64,000 bases of DNA from Sphingomonas sp. AP4-R1 (GTDB taxonomy: Bacteria > Pseudomonadota > Alphaproteobacteria > Sphingomonadales > Sphingomonadaceae). The first letter of the stretch is position 1. Each line of letters starts with the position of its first letter. Shown one piece after another: positions 26,758 through 36,296 of this stretch. The stretch is from positions 62,001 to 126,000 of the forward strand of contig NZ_CP053346.1 of the NCBI RefSeq assembly GCF_013113735.1, written 5' to 3'. The notes beneath the pieces are model-generated. The model ran no database searches. It was not told the origin of the DNA and was given only the letters and a program-made list of their open reading frames with translations. The position numbers and the translations under genes are program-made.

Positions 26758-27564
26758 ATGATGAGCGGATCGAGGACCGGGCTATGGCGAGCGGCCCTGC
26801 ATTGTCCTCTGCTGATGGCCGGCACCGCCCTTTCGGCCCAGACACCCTCCGCACCCAAATTATCGACGCCTCAGCCCTCGGCCGCCGCGATGCGCCCGGC
26901 GACGCCCCCGATTTCCGCCACCCCGGCGCCGTCGCCCGCGGGATCAGCGGCGCCCACGCCACCGGCCAACCCCGCCGCGCCCTCCGCGCCGGCCTCCGAT
27001 GAAATCACCGTTCGCGGCCGCGAGCTGGCGGACATGACGCCGCTCTCCGGCCCGAAGGAATTCATCAGCCCGATGGGCGAGCCGTTCCGCTCCGAAACGG
27101 ATCTGTCCGGCGCCGAACTGTGGTTTCGCAAGGCCGATGCCAATGGCGACGGCCGCATGACGCGCGAGGAATTCCGCGCCGATGCGATGCGCTTCTTCAA
27201 TCTGCTGGATACCGATCACGACAAGGTGATCGGCCCGATCGAGCTGGAGCATTACGAGAATGACATCGCCCCCGAAATCCGGGTGATGAACACCTATGGC
27301 GATCCCTCGAAGGTGAAGGTCGATTCCGATGGCAACGTCACCGACGCGCCCTACCCGACCCGCCTCGGCGCGGGCCGCTACAGCTATATCGCGGCACCCG
27401 AGCCGGTGCTGGCAACCGATTCCAATCTGGATCGCGGCGTGACGGTCTATGAATTCATCACGGCGGCGGACGCGCGGATGAAGTCTCTCGACCATAATGG
27501 CGACGGCGTGCTGACGCGGGACGACCTGCCCCACCTGCGTCGCCCGAACGACCCGCGCCAGTAA
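26758..27564 (+). CDS. Exported EF-hand protein
   Basis: 268 residues. The N-terminus is a signal peptide (hydrophobic core LHCPLLMAGTALSA, cleavage after ALSA). A Pro/Ala/Ser-rich linker to about residue 80 follows, then four EF-hand-like calcium loops: DANGDGRMTREEF, DTDHDKVIGPIEL, DSNLDRGVTVYEF and DHNGDGVLTRDDL. The first and last are canonical. Function is unknown; such proteins are common in sphingomonads and probably bind calcium in the periplasm. GGAAGG lies upstream of the double ATG at 26758/26761. First chromosomal gene right of the island. Confidence 0.85.
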   Translation: MMSGSRTGLWRAALHCPLLMAGTALSAQTPSAPKLSTPQPSAAAMRPATPPISATPAPSPAGSAAPTPPANPAAPSAPASDEITVRGRELADMTPLSGPKEFISPMGEPFRSETDLSGAELWFRKADANGDGRMTREEFRADAMRFFNLLDTDHDKVIGPIELEHYENDIAPEIRVMNTYGDPSKVKVDSDGNVTDAPYPTRLGAGRYSYIAAPEPVLATDSNLDRGVTVYEFITAADARMKSLDHNGDGVLTRDDLPHLRRPNDPRQ

Positions 27565-27682
27565 ACCGCCCGACGGATTTTCGGCGCTTTTCGACTCTTT
27601 CGAACGCCAGCGTCGATCGTATCGCACTCCCCCGAACAGCCATGCCATGGCATGACGCTCCCGACCCAACGGGAGTGTCACC

Positions 27683-28282
27683 ATGGCGAAGGTTCTCGTT
27701 CTCTATTATTCCTCCTACGGCCATATCGAGGCGATGGCCGAGGCCGTGGCCGAAGGCGCCCGCTCGGTCGGCGCGACGGCCGATATCAAGCGCGTGCCCG
27801 AGACCGTGCCCGAAGAGATCGCCAAGGGCGCCCATTTCAAGCTGGATCAGGCGGCGCCCATCGCGGCGGTCGCCGATCTGGAGCATTATGACGCGATCAT
27901 CATCGGCGCCCCCACCCGTTTCGGCCGCATGCCGAGCCAGCTGGCCGCCTTCCTCGATCAGGCCGGCGGCCTGTGGGCGCGCGGCGCGCTGAACGGCAAG
28001 GTCGGCGCGGCCTTCACCTCGTCCGCCACGCAGCATGGCGGCAACGAGACCACGCTCTTCTCGATCATCACCAACCTGTTCCACTTCGGCCTGACGGTCG
28101 TGGGCCTGCCCTACAGCCATCAGGGCATGATGACGCTGGAGGAGATTGTCGGCGGCGCTCCTTACGGCGCCACCACGATCGCGGGCGGCGACGGCTCGCG
28201 CAAGCCGAGCGAGATCGAACTGAGCGGCGCCCGCCACCAGGGCGAGAAGGTCGCCGAGGTCGCGACCAAGCTGTTCGGCTGA
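27683..28282 (+). CDS. wrbA: NAD(P)H:quinone oxidoreductase WrbA
   Basis: 199 residues, the usual length for type IV flavodoxin-like quinone reductases. The FMN phosphate loop is [12 protein letters not shown] near the start. The segments [13 protein letters not shown] and [14 protein letters not shown] are family signatures. It carries out two-electron reduction of quinones and so limits redox cycling; cytoplasmic tetramer. GGGAG lies upstream of ATG 27683. A strong hairpin terminator follows 7 bases after the stop. Confidence 0.96.
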   Translation: MAKVLVLYYSSYGHIEAMAEAVAEGARSVGATADIKRVPETVPEEIAKGAHFKLDQAAPIAAVADLEHYDAIIIGAPTRFGRMPSQLAAFLDQAGGLWARGALNGKVGAAFTSSATQHGGNETTLFSIITNLFHFGLTVVGLPYSHQGMMTLEEIVGGAPYGATTIAGGDGSRKPSEIELSGARHQGEKVAEVATKLFG

Positions 28283-28288
28283 TCCACT

Positions 28289-28354
28289 AAAAAAGAAGGC
28301 GGCGGTCTGCGGCGGGGTGTTTCCACCCGGCCCGCGGACCGCCGCCTCTTTTTT
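28289..28354. terminator. Bidirectional terminator between wrbA and msrA
   Basis: AAAAAAGAAGGCGGCGGTC pairs with GACCGCCGCCTCTTTTTT, with A- and T-runs on the outer ends. It works as an intrinsic terminator for wrbA and possibly for minus-strand msrA. Confidence 0.9.
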
Positions 28355-28362
28355 CTGTCCCA

Positions 28363-28444
28363 CGTCACCCCGGCCTTGAGCCGGGGTCCCGCTATTCTGG
28401 CTAGCGAGAAAGAAGCGGGATCCCGGATCAAGTCCGGGATGACG
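28363..28444. repeat. Extragenic inverted repeat (CCCCGG...CCGGGG type)
   Basis: 31-nt arms at 28363-28393 and 28414-28444 pair with a few mismatches. The sequence type (CGTCACCCCGG with a CTTGAGCCGGGG centre) is a common alphaproteobacterial intergenic repeat. Confidence 0.8.
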
Positions 28445-28460
28445 ATGCCAATGCTCCCCC

Positions 28461-29006
28461 CTACGCCACCAGCCCCGCCTTGAGCCGCGCCTGATAGCTC
28501 TTGCGGAGTTTGGCCAGCTTCGGCGGGATCGTCGCCAGGCAATAGGGATTGCTCTGGCCTTCACTCTCCCAATAGGCCTGATGATAATCCTCGGCCGGAT
28601 ACCAGGGCGCATCGGGCTCGATCGTCGTTACGATCGGCGCGGGCCAATCGGGTTGGGCGCGTTCGATCGCGGCGCGCACCTCCGCCTCCTGCTCGGGCGA
28701 GGTGGGGAACACGGCCGAGCGATATTGCGTGCCGATGTCGTTGCCCTGCCGGTTGAGCTGGGTCGGGTCATGCGTGTGGAAGAAGATATCCAGCAGCGTG
28801 GCATAATCGATCACGTCCGTATCGAAATGCACGCGGATCGCCTCGGCATGGCCCGTCGTGCCGCTGCACACCTGCTTGTAGGTCGGGTCCACCGCATGCC
28901 CGCCGGTATAGCCGCTCTCCACCTGGGTGACGCCGGCGACGTCGTTGAACACCGCCTCCACACACCAGAAACATCCACCCGCCAGCGTCGCGATCTGTTC
29001 GGCCAC
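28461..29006 (-). CDS. msrA: Peptide-methionine (S)-S-oxide reductase MsrA
   Basis: 181 residues. It reduces methionine-S-sulfoxide in oxidised proteins. Catalytic Cys sits in GGCFWC at the N-terminus; [20 protein letters not shown] and the [18 protein letters not shown] block are family signatures. GTG 29006 has AAGGAG eight bases upstream. The frame continues upstream through the acyltransferase gene without a stop, but that part is a shadow. The C-terminal Cys in NPYCLATI is a possible resolving cysteine. Confidence 0.95.
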   Translation of the reverse strand: MAEQIATLAGGCFWCVEAVFNDVAGVTQVESGYTGGHAVDPTYKQVCSGTTGHAEAIRVHFDTDVIDYATLLDIFFHTHDPTQLNRQGNDIGTQYRSAVFPTSPEQEAEVRAAIERAQPDWPAPIVTTIEPDAPWYPAEDYHQAYWESEGQSNPYCLATIPPKLAKLRKSYQARLKAGLVA

Positions 29007-29077
29007 CGCCCGTCTCCTTGATTCGTCGCTGCCAGATGGGGATGCGCCCGCCTCTTTCAATCGGAGCGTCGCTCGCG

Positions 29078-30220
29078 TCAGGGGGCCGCGAGCAGCGTCT
29101 CTTCCTCGAGCGGCTTCGGCTTGCGCTTTCGTTTGCGCTGTTCGAACCAGCGCTCGACCAGAAACCAGCTCGCCACGCCGGCCGCCAGCGAGGCCAGCAT
29201 CGCCGTCACCACATAAAAGGGGAAAAAGCGGATTCCCGCCGCCAGCAGGCCGACCTTCAGCATCTGCTGGATCGGGAAAGCGTACAGATAGGCTCCGTAG
29301 GAGAAATCGCCGTAGCGCGCCGCATCGCCCAGCTGCCAGCGGGGGTGGAACGCCACATGGAACAATGCATAGGCAAGGGTCGGCGGCAGCAGCAGACGCG
29401 TCTGCGCCCCGGCCCATCCGCCCGGGAGCGGCACCCACGCGCTGGCGATCGTCAACAGCACGAGCCCGGCCGCCGCGACCCCGCTCCGCGGCAGATGCTC
29501 GCGATAGAGCAGCATGGCGGCCCCGATGAGGAAGGAGGGCAGCACCACGAACCACAGATACGGATAGCCGATCACCTGCTCGATCAGTCCGCCGCCGGGA
29601 TGCTTCCCCAGCAGATCGAGGATCGTGCGGGTCAGCATCACGAGGATGGCGGCCACCGGCAGGAGAATGCGAAATCGCAGCAGGCCGGCCAGTCCGAGGC
29701 CCATGATGCCCAGATAGCACCAGAATTCGTAAGGGATGCTCCAGAGCGAACCGTTGACCGCGCCTTCGTAGCCGGGCGCCGGCACGATGAAATTCCGCAG
29801 CCAGAGATTGGAAAGCAGGCCCAGCGCATCCTGGCCGGTGATCCTGCCGAACGGCAGGCCGGACAGGATCGGCACGACCACCAGCGACGACACCAGCGTC
29901 GCGACAAAATAGCCCGGAATGATGCGGGCGATGCGCTTGGCGAGATAGGAACCGGCCGTGCTCGACCGCTGCCAGCTCAGGGTGATCAGGAAACCGCTGA
30001 TCGTGAAGAAGCCCAGAACGGCGATATTGCCGGCATTGTAGACGCCGTTCAGCAGCAGCGACAGAGGCTCGTCCCGCTCCGTGCCATACCAGATGGCGAA
30101 GCTGTGCGACCACACGACCAGCAACGCCAAAATAAGTCGCAACGTATTGAAATTATTACGACGAAGCCCATCGTCCCGCGGAATCAGCAGCCGCCCCATA
30201 CTCCGCTTGTCCTCGGCCAT
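29078..30220 (-). CDS. Acyltransferase 3 family membrane protein (OafA/YrhL-like)
   Basis: 380 residues with about ten hydrophobic segments. The N-terminal [19 protein letters not shown] carries the conserved His of the family, and the [15 protein letters not shown] motif is typical. These enzymes move acetyl or succinyl groups onto surface sugars in the inner membrane. It is divergent from the polymerase-like gene of the exopolysaccharide region, so it may acylate that polymer. The C-terminus is Lys/Arg-rich. The 206-base gap to the next gene contains no other feature. Confidence 0.9.
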   Translation of the reverse strand: MAEDKRSMGRLLIPRDDGLRRNNFNTLRLILALLVVWSHSFAIWYGTERDEPLSLLLNGVYNAGNIAVLGFFTISGFLITLSWQRSSTAGSYLAKRIARIIPGYFVATLVSSLVVVPILSGLPFGRITGQDALGLLSNLWLRNFIVPAPGYEGAVNGSLWSIPYEFWCYLGIMGLGLAGLLRFRILLPVAAILVMLTRTILDLLGKHPGGGLIEQVIGYPYLWFVVLPSFLIGAAMLLYREHLPRSGVAAAGLVLLTIASAWVPLPGGWAGAQTRLLLPPTLAYALFHVAFHPRWQLGDAARYGDFSYGAYLYAFPIQQMLKVGLLAAGIRFFPFYVVTAMLASLAAGVASWFLVERWFEQRKRKRKPKPLEEETLLAAP

Positions 30221-30426
30221 CCGTCCCTGTTCCCACCGGTGACACCACCGGCCGACGCGGGTAGGAGCGACGCCGCGTGATCGTCATCATCTGCCGATAT
30301 CGCGACGCAAAGAGAAGCTTTTTTCACATTTGGAGCGGATAGCTTCGGCATCCCAAGCATGTCGCCAAGCGCCTGCGACACTGCTAGCAAGGGCACGCAA
30401 TTGGCGATGGAATTTCCCGACACGTC

Positions 30427-31980
30427 ATGCTGAGCGTGCTTTCAGTCGCCCTCCAAGGGTCCGTCATTCTGTTCGTCAGCGGCAATCTGTTCGCATTTTT
30501 GCTGAACAGACAGGATGCGCTGTGGGTGCGCAGGCGCCTGCTCCCGATCATGATCGGCTTTTTCGCATTCGCGATGCTGATGCCGAGCAAATGGATCGTC
30601 TATCTGGCGCTGCTCGCGATCATTCCGGCGATGGCCCGCAAGCGAGGCGATATTCCGGCGCTGTATCTGGTCGTGGCGACATCGCTCCCGGATCTCGACC
30701 AGCCGATGGTGGTCGGCTCGCTTTATCTGCTCAACATCAGCAAATGGCTCGTAGCCGGGATCGGGGCGGCCATCGCCTATGCCATGCTGCCGCCGGTCAA
30801 GAATGAAGAGATTGGCAGGCGCTTCGATCTGCCGTTCGTGCTGTTCCTGGCGCTGCAGGTCATCCAGGCCCGGGGCAACAATTTCACGAACACGTTGCGG
30901 GTGGAGACGGACGTCATCGCCTCGTATCTCATCCCCTATTTCGTGATCAGCCGGTCGCTTGGTCGGCCGGAGGATTTTCGGCGACTGCTGCTGGCGATGG
31001 GATTTGTCGGGTTCACGCTCTCCGGAATCGCCATTTACGAAGCCAAGCGGACGGTGCTGCTCTACACCACCATCACGCATCGGCTGGGCATTATGGAAAC
31101 CATCAGCGCCTATTCGCATTCTCGCGGCGGCGTGCTGCGCGCGACGGCCTCTTTCGCCGACGCCACGGCTTTCGGCGGTTTCCTCTGCACCGCATTGCTC
31201 TGCCTGTTGCCCGCCCGGGGCGCATTTCGCGCACGGAAATATCAGCTGTTCGCCTTTTTCGTCATCTTTGTCGGAATCTATATGGCGAATACCCGGTCGG
31301 CCCTGCTGGGTCTGGTCGTCGGATTGCTGGTCTACGATCTGTTCCGCAAGAATTACCGGAGCCTGTTCCGCAACGTCGCATTGATCGCGGCGGCCGCCGT
31401 CGCGATGGTTGGCATCGCGCAATTCTCGCACAGCATGGCGACCAGAATCGGCATTGCGGGGGATGCCGCCGAGACGACCGACTATCGAAAGCTGCTGATC
31501 ACGCGGGGTTGGGAAGAGATCCGCAAGCATCCGATCTCCGGGGTTAATCCGGGTCAGGCAGTGCTGTCGCTTTCGGATCTGAAACAGGGTGAAGGCATCG
31601 TCGATTTCGTCAACGCCTACATCTGGTATGGCCTCACCACGGGCATCATCGGCATGATCGCGTTCCTGATGGGATTCCTTCTTCCGGCGATCAAGATGGT
31701 CGGGATCCGTCACAGACTGAATCGAATAGCCTATGGCCGCGAGGCCGGCGCGGTGGTCGCCGCCGTGTCGATCTATTATGCGGTGGCCGCCGGCACGGCC
31801 GGCTTCGGCGGGCGCGCGGTGATGATATACTTCTCGATACTCGCGGTCGGCGCGGCATTGTCCGGGGCGCGACCCCCGCGCCGTGTGTTTCCGGCGGCGG
31901 GGCCGACGTCAATCGGCCGCGCTGATACCGGCTCCGGCAGTTCCACCGAAGGCGCGATGCTGACGGTTGCCGCCAAATAG
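30427..31980 (+). CDS. O-antigen ligase/polymerase-like membrane protein
   Basis: 517 residues, about twelve hydrophobic segments, with the long periplasmic loop near 345-400 (MATRIGIAGDAAETTDYRKL...GWEEIRKHPISGVNP) that marks the O-antigen ligase (WaaL/Wzy_C) family. In an exopolysaccharide locus with PCP and Wza-like genes it most likely polymerises repeat units at the periplasmic face. The ends are polar and of low complexity. It is the first plus-strand gene of the exosortase-containing run. ATG 30427 has no strong ribosome site. Confidence 0.8.
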   Translation: MLSVLSVALQGSVILFVSGNLFAFLLNRQDALWVRRRLLPIMIGFFAFAMLMPSKWIVYLALLAIIPAMARKRGDIPALYLVVATSLPDLDQPMVVGSLYLLNISKWLVAGIGAAIAYAMLPPVKNEEIGRRFDLPFVLFLALQVIQARGNNFTNTLRVETDVIASYLIPYFVISRSLGRPEDFRRLLLAMGFVGFTLSGIAIYEAKRTVLLYTTITHRLGIMETISAYSHSRGGVLRATASFADATAFGGFLCTALLCLLPARGAFRARKYQLFAFFVIFVGIYMANTRSALLGLVVGLLVYDLFRKNYRSLFRNVALIAAAAVAMVGIAQFSHSMATRIGIAGDAAETTDYRKLLITRGWEEIRKHPISGVNPGQAVLSLSDLKQGEGIVDFVNAYIWYGLTTGIIGMIAFLMGFLLPAIKMVGIRHRLNRIAYGREAGAVVAAVSIYYAVAAGTAGFGGRAVMIYFSILAVGAALSGARPPRRVFPAAGPTSIGRADTGSGSSTEGAMLTVAAK

Positions 31981-32015
31981 CTTGCGGCGGACCACGGAGT
32001 CGGGAAGGTGCATCG

Positions 32016-33554
32016 GTGATCGGGCGAAAAGGAATGAAACGGATGGCCACGGGTGCAGCAGTGATCGGCGGTGCGGCCTTGCTCGCCCTCGCAGCCGCGC
32101 AGCACACTTCTCCATCGGCCAAGCCGGCCGCGCTTCCCCCGGCACGCCCCATCACCATCCAGCCCACCGTCGTCGGCATGAATCTCGGTCAGGGGCAATA
32201 TTACAGCCAGGAATGGATCTTCGCCGATCTCGTCCAGAATAATGGCCTGCTGGAAGGCGTGGACCACAAGCCGCTAGACGTGAAGGTCGATGCCAGCGGA
32301 CATCCGGTCGATGTGCCGAAGGGCAAGGAAATCTGGCTGCTGCTACAAATCTCTGCCATCTGGAAGAGCGGGGATTATCGGTGCAGCATTTCGCCCGGCT
32401 GGACGCCCGGTATCCGCTTCAGCGGCACCATCAGCGGCGGGGACGAGAATTTCAAGCTCACCGTCCCGCCGGGCATCGAGGGTAATCTCGTCGTCGTGAA
32501 GCTGACGGCGAAGCATGACGGTGCGAACCTTGCGAAGGCCTCGTGCATCCCGGTCGGCATGGTCCCCGACGCGATGTTCACGCCCGAATTTCTCGACGAC
32601 ATGAAGCCGTTCGGGATCATCCGCTTCATGGACTGGATGCAGACCAACAATGCGCCGCCCCAGACCTGGGCGGGCCGGCCCAAGCCGACCGATTTCAGCC
32701 AGCTGAAAGGCATGGCGGTCGAAAACATGGTCGCGCTCGCCAACAAGCTCGGCGCCGATCCGTGGTTCACGCTGCCCTTCGATGCCGATCCCGAATATTA
32801 TCGCAATTTCGCGATCTACGTGCGCGATCATCTGGCTCCGGGCCGCAAGGCCTATGTCGAACTGTCCAACGAAGTGTGGAATCCCGGCTTCAAGCAGGAC
32901 AGGGATGCGGCGGAACGCGGCAAGGCCCGCTATCCCGGCGTGGAGCCCTATCAGGCGGCTGATTATTATTATGCCGATCGCGTGATCGACATGATGAAGA
33001 TCTGGGATGAGGTCTTCGTGGGCCAGATGCCCCGGATCGTGCGCGTCGCGGGCGGGCAGATCGGCTGGAAGGAGAGATCGGACGGCTTGCTGGCTCACAA
33101 GGACCTCTGGAAGTCGGTGGATGCCTATGCGATCGCGGCCTATTTCGGTGGCGTGATCCAGGACATTCCGGAATCAGGCCCCGCCCGCGTGGACAAGGTT
33201 CTGGCGCGCCTTCCCGATCAGGGAAACCAGGTGATCACGTCCATCGAGGCGCAGAAGGCGGTCGTCGCGAAATATGGGGTCAGCTTCATCACGTACGAGG
33301 GCGGGCTCGACGTGACCGGCTTCACGCCCGATGCGGTGAAAGATTCCGTGGCCGTCGTCCACGATCCGCGTCTGTACGATATCTACACCAATTTCCTCGA
33401 GGATTACCGGAAGCGCATCGGGGGCCTGCTGGTGCTCTATAACGGAACGAGCAGCACCAATTATGGCCACAAGGATTATACGGGCCAGCCTTTGTCCGCG
33501 ACGACTCCGAAGATGCGGGCGGTCCTCGATTTCATGAAACGGCACCCTCAATGA
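32016..33554 (+). CDS. Exported glycoside-hydrolase-like protein
   Basis: 512 residues. A signal peptide (GAAVIGGAALLALAAAQH) is followed by a segment of beta strands and then a TIM-barrel-like part with AYVELSNEVWNPGF, the Asn-Glu of clan GH-A catalytic acids. The later FITYEGGLDVTG could hold a second Glu. It resembles secreted proteins sometimes labelled cellulose-binding in alphaproteobacteria. A role in trimming or binding the polysaccharide is inferred from its place between the polymerase and the exosortase. GTG 32016 has GGAAGG seven bases upstream; ATG 32034 and 32043 are alternatives. Confidence 0.7.
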   Translation: MIGRKGMKRMATGAAVIGGAALLALAAAQHTSPSAKPAALPPARPITIQPTVVGMNLGQGQYYSQEWIFADLVQNNGLLEGVDHKPLDVKVDASGHPVDVPKGKEIWLLLQISAIWKSGDYRCSISPGWTPGIRFSGTISGGDENFKLTVPPGIEGNLVVVKLTAKHDGANLAKASCIPVGMVPDAMFTPEFLDDMKPFGIIRFMDWMQTNNAPPQTWAGRPKPTDFSQLKGMAVENMVALANKLGADPWFTLPFDADPEYYRNFAIYVRDHLAPGRKAYVELSNEVWNPGFKQDRDAAERGKARYPGVEPYQAADYYYADRVIDMMKIWDEVFVGQMPRIVRVAGGQIGWKERSDGLLAHKDLWKSVDAYAIAAYFGGVIQDIPESGPARVDKVLARLPDQGNQVITSIEAQKAVVAKYGVSFITYEGGLDVTGFTPDAVKDSVAVVHDPRLYDIYTNFLEDYRKRIGGLLVLYNGTSSTNYGHKDYTGQPLSATTPKMRAVLDFMKRHPQ

Positions 33555-33587
33555 TCATCACGGCCCAGGCGCCCGGCCTTTCGCGCC

Positions 33588-34481
33588 GTGACTGACATCT
33601 CCTCCACCAAAGCGCCGGCGAGCGGCCGCGCCGTGGCGGCCTTCGCCAGTGCGCACTGGCTGCTGATCCTCGGCCTGGCCGCGATGATCCTCCCGACGCT
33701 CGGGTCGGTCGCGCGGGATTCCTGGTCCACGGAGCAGGGCGCGCATGGCCCCGTGGTGCTGGCGACGGGCGTGTGGCTGGTGCTGCGCATGCGGCCGGCC
33801 TTCCTGCCGCTGGCCACCGCCGGCTCTCCCGCGCTCGCCACGATCGGCATGGCGATCAGTTTCGCGGCCTATGCGCTCGGCCGGATCAGCGGAACCGTCG
33901 AGATGGAGGGCTTCGCGCTCTATGCACTGATGGTGTGCATCACCTATGCCTATATCGGGGCGAAGGCGATGCGGGTGCTCTGGTTCCCGATCCTCTATTT
34001 CGCCTTCCTGTTTCCGCCGCCGGATTCCCTCGTCGCGGCCGTGACGCAGCCGCTGAAGCTCGGCATCTCGCGCGAGGCGGTGAACCTGCTCAGCCATTTC
34101 GGCCTGTCGGTGTCGCGCACGGGCGTGATCATCCAGGTCGATCAATATGATATTCTGGTGGCGGCGGCCTGCTCGGGGCTCAATTCGATCATCAGCCTGT
34201 CCGCGATCGGGCTGTTCTACATCTACATCCGCCACAATGCGAACTGGCGCTACGCCGCGCTGCTGATGGTGGCGATCGTGCCGGTGGCGATCCTCGCCAA
34301 TTTCGTGCGCGTGCTGTTGCTGATCCTGATCACCTACTTTTTCGGCGACGCGGCCGCGCAGGGCTTCCTCCACGGCTTTGCGGGCATGACGATGTTCACG
34401 GTGGCCCTGCTCGGTATCTTCGCGATCGATACGCTGGCGTCCCCCATCCGCCGCCGGCTGGCAGGCGCAGGCGAGGCATGA
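33588..34481 (+). CDS. xrtV: Exosortase (V-type)
   Basis: 297 residues with about eight membrane segments. The transpeptidase triad is visible: Cys195 in AAACSGLNS, Arg241 in ANFVRV and His262 in FLHGFAGM. Exosortases cut PEP-CTERM-like tails and attach proteins at the cell surface, and are linked to exopolysaccharide loci. The V-type assignment rests on the sphingomonad context and the separate downstream EpsI partner (other types fuse EpsI). GTG 33588 is the start. The stop overlaps the EpsI start by 4 bases. No substrate with a clear PEP-CTERM is in the window. Confidence 0.87.
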   Translation: MTDISSTKAPASGRAVAAFASAHWLLILGLAAMILPTLGSVARDSWSTEQGAHGPVVLATGVWLVLRMRPAFLPLATAGSPALATIGMAISFAAYALGRISGTVEMEGFALYALMVCITYAYIGAKAMRVLWFPILYFAFLFPPPDSLVAAVTQPLKLGISREAVNLLSHFGLSVSRTGVIIQVDQYDILVAAACSGLNSIISLSAIGLFYIYIRHNANWRYAALLMVAIVPVAILANFVRVLLLILITYFFGDAAAQGFLHGFAGMTMFTVALLGIFAIDTLASPIRRRLAGAGEA

Positions 34482-35197
34482 GCATGACGGACGAGCCCAC
34501 ACACGCGACGCAACCTTCGCTGCGCGTTTCGCGGCGGGACCTGCTGGTGGGGGGCGCCTGTCTCGCCGTGGCGGGGGGCACCTATGCGCGGATGCCGCGC
34601 CGCCGCCTGGCCAGCATCCCCAAGGACGGGCTCGAAAAGCTCGCGCCCGATCATATCGCGGATTGGCGCTACGAGACGACGAGCGGCATCGTCCTGCCGC
34701 CTCCGGACGAGCTCGCCCGGCTGCTTTACGATCAGCAGGTGTCGCGCGCATATGTCAGCGACAAATATCCGCCGGTGATGCTCGTCATGGCCTATGGCAG
34801 CAGCCAGGGCGGCATGCTGCAGGTCCATCGGCCGGAAATCTGCTATCCGGCGAGCGGCTTCCGCCTCAGCCAGACGGTGACGGATACGCTGCCGATCGGC
34901 GGCGGCCACGGCGTGGCCGTGCGCGCCTTCACCGCCACCGGGGACACGCGCACCGAACAGGTGATGTACTGGACGCGGATCGCCGACGCGCTGCCGACGA
35001 GCTGGACCAGCCAGCGCATCGCGATCATGGAAAGCAACCTGCGGGGCGCCGTGCCGGACGGGCTGCTCGTCCGCCTGTCCACCGTGAGCGACAATATCAC
35101 GACGGGCCGGGCGACCTTGGCCGACTTTGCCCGCGCGATGCTTGCCGCCGCCGGTCCTTCCGGTCGTCGCCAATTGTTAGGCGCAAGCGCTGCATGA
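34478..35197 (+). CDS. epsI: Exosortase-associated protein EpsI
   Basis: 239 residues. Near the N-terminus RVSRRDLLVGGACLAVAGG is a Tat-like or membrane anchor. The domain has HRPEICYPASGFRL, the Cys-bearing signature of EpsI proteins. It works with exosortase in the periplasm in an unknown manner. Four-base overlap with the exosortase gene indicates translational coupling. Confidence 0.87.
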   Translation: MSMTDEPTHATQPSLRVSRRDLLVGGACLAVAGGTYARMPRRRLASIPKDGLEKLAPDHIADWRYETTSGIVLPPPDELARLLYDQQVSRAYVSDKYPPVMLVMAYGSSQGGMLQVHRPEICYPASGFRLSQTVTDTLPIGGGHGVAVRAFTATGDTRTEQVMYWTRIADALPTSWTSQRIAIMESNLRGAVPDGLLVRLSTVSDNITTGRATLADFARAMLAAAGPSGRRQLLGASAA

Positions 35198-35252
35198 TAG
35201 CTATCGTCAATGCCACCGGGCAGGCATGATCGTGCCTGTCCCAGGAGAAGGA

Positions 35253-36164
35253 ATGCACAGGGTGAGTAACATGAAAGTCATCGCGGTTGCCGGACTGCTC
35301 GCGACGGCGGCGACGCTCTCGGGCTGCAGCAAGGCGGCTCCTTCCGGTCAGGTGGCGGCGGTCGTCAACGGCAAGGAAGTCACGCTGCAGGAGATCAATG
35401 CCGAGCTTCAGGCCGCGAATCTGCCGCCGACCGCCGACAAGCAGACCGTGCAGCGCGAGCTTCTCCAGCGGATCATCGAGCGCAAGCTGCTCGTCGCTGC
35501 CGCCGAGGAAAAGGGCATCGACAAGACGCCCGAATATCAGACGCAGAAGCGCCGCGCGGACGAGCTGCTGCTCGTCCAGCTCTATGCCAAGCAGCAGCTG
35601 GCGCTCGTCCCCGTGCCCAGCAGCACGGACATCTCCACCTTCATGGCGCAGCACGGCAATGTCTTCGCCGGGCGCGAGCAGATCTCGCTCGATCAGATCC
35701 GTTTCCCCGCTCCGGCCGATGTCTCGAAGCTGAAGGTCCTGGAAAAGGATCATACGCTGGATGCCGTGTCGCAGACGCTCACGGGCATGGGCATCAAGTT
35801 CGAGCGCGCGCAGGTCGGCCTCGACAGCGGCAGCGTGCCGACGGACATCATGAAGAAGATCGATGGCCTGCCCCAGGGCGAGCCGTTCGTGATCCCGCAG
35901 CCGGGCTTCATCACGGTCAACGTGATCCTCTCGCGCAAGCCGATCTCGATCGACGAGACCAAGGCGAAGCCGGCCGCCGTCAACGCCTGGCGTCAGGAGA
36001 AATTCGGCCAGCTGCTGACCAAGCAGATCGAAGCGCTGAAGTCCGGCGCGAAGATCACCTATCAGAACGGCTTCGCCGCGCCCGCCAAGCCGAGCGCGCC
36101 CACGCCGCCCTCGGCCACACCGACGGCGCCCGCCGCCGCGCCGGGCGCTCCCACGAATCCCTGA
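35253..36164 (+). CDS. EpsD-type peptidyl-prolyl isomerase lipoprotein
   Basis: 303 residues from ATG 35253, preceded by AGGAG; an upstream ATG at 35226 lacks a ribosome site. Lipobox LSGC marks a lipoprotein. The SurA/PpiC-like N-terminal helical domain (VNGKEVTLQEINAELQAAN, ERKLLVAAAEEKGID) is followed by a PpiC-like parvulin region and a Pro/Ala/Thr tail. The EpsD family accompanies exosortase exopolysaccharide loci and probably folds an exporter component. A terminator follows. Confidence 0.85.
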   Translation: MHRVSNMKVIAVAGLLATAATLSGCSKAAPSGQVAAVVNGKEVTLQEINAELQAANLPPTADKQTVQRELLQRIIERKLLVAAAEEKGIDKTPEYQTQKRRADELLLVQLYAKQQLALVPVPSSTDISTFMAQHGNVFAGREQISLDQIRFPAPADVSKLKVLEKDHTLDAVSQTLTGMGIKFERAQVGLDSGSVPTDIMKKIDGLPQGEPFVIPQPGFITVNVILSRKPISIDETKAKPAAVNAWRQEKFGQLLTKQIEALKSGAKITYQNGFAAPAKPSAPTPPSATPTAPAAAPGAPTNP

Positions 36165-36222
36165 TGACGCGGGGCTGCGGGGGATCTTCGGAGCCGCCGC
36201 AGCCCACCACGAGGGATGAACG

Positions 36223-36261
36223 AAAAATGGCGGACCGCTCATCGCGGCCCGCCATTTTTTT
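36223..36261. terminator. Terminator between epsD-like gene and kinase gene
   Basis: AAAAATGGCGG pairs with CCGCCATTTTT, with a T-run after it on the plus strand and the matching A/T arrangement on the minus strand. It can end both convergent transcripts. Confidence 0.85.
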
Positions 36262-36296
36262 GCCTTCGGCCGGTTCCGGCATCCGCCGATCCGGGG

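Noticed and set aside
28461..30113. A 550-codon frame that would fuse MsrA to an N-terminal partner.
   Set aside because: The extra part is a shadow of the acyltransferase in another frame. A GTG with AAGGAG gives normal-length MsrA at 29006.
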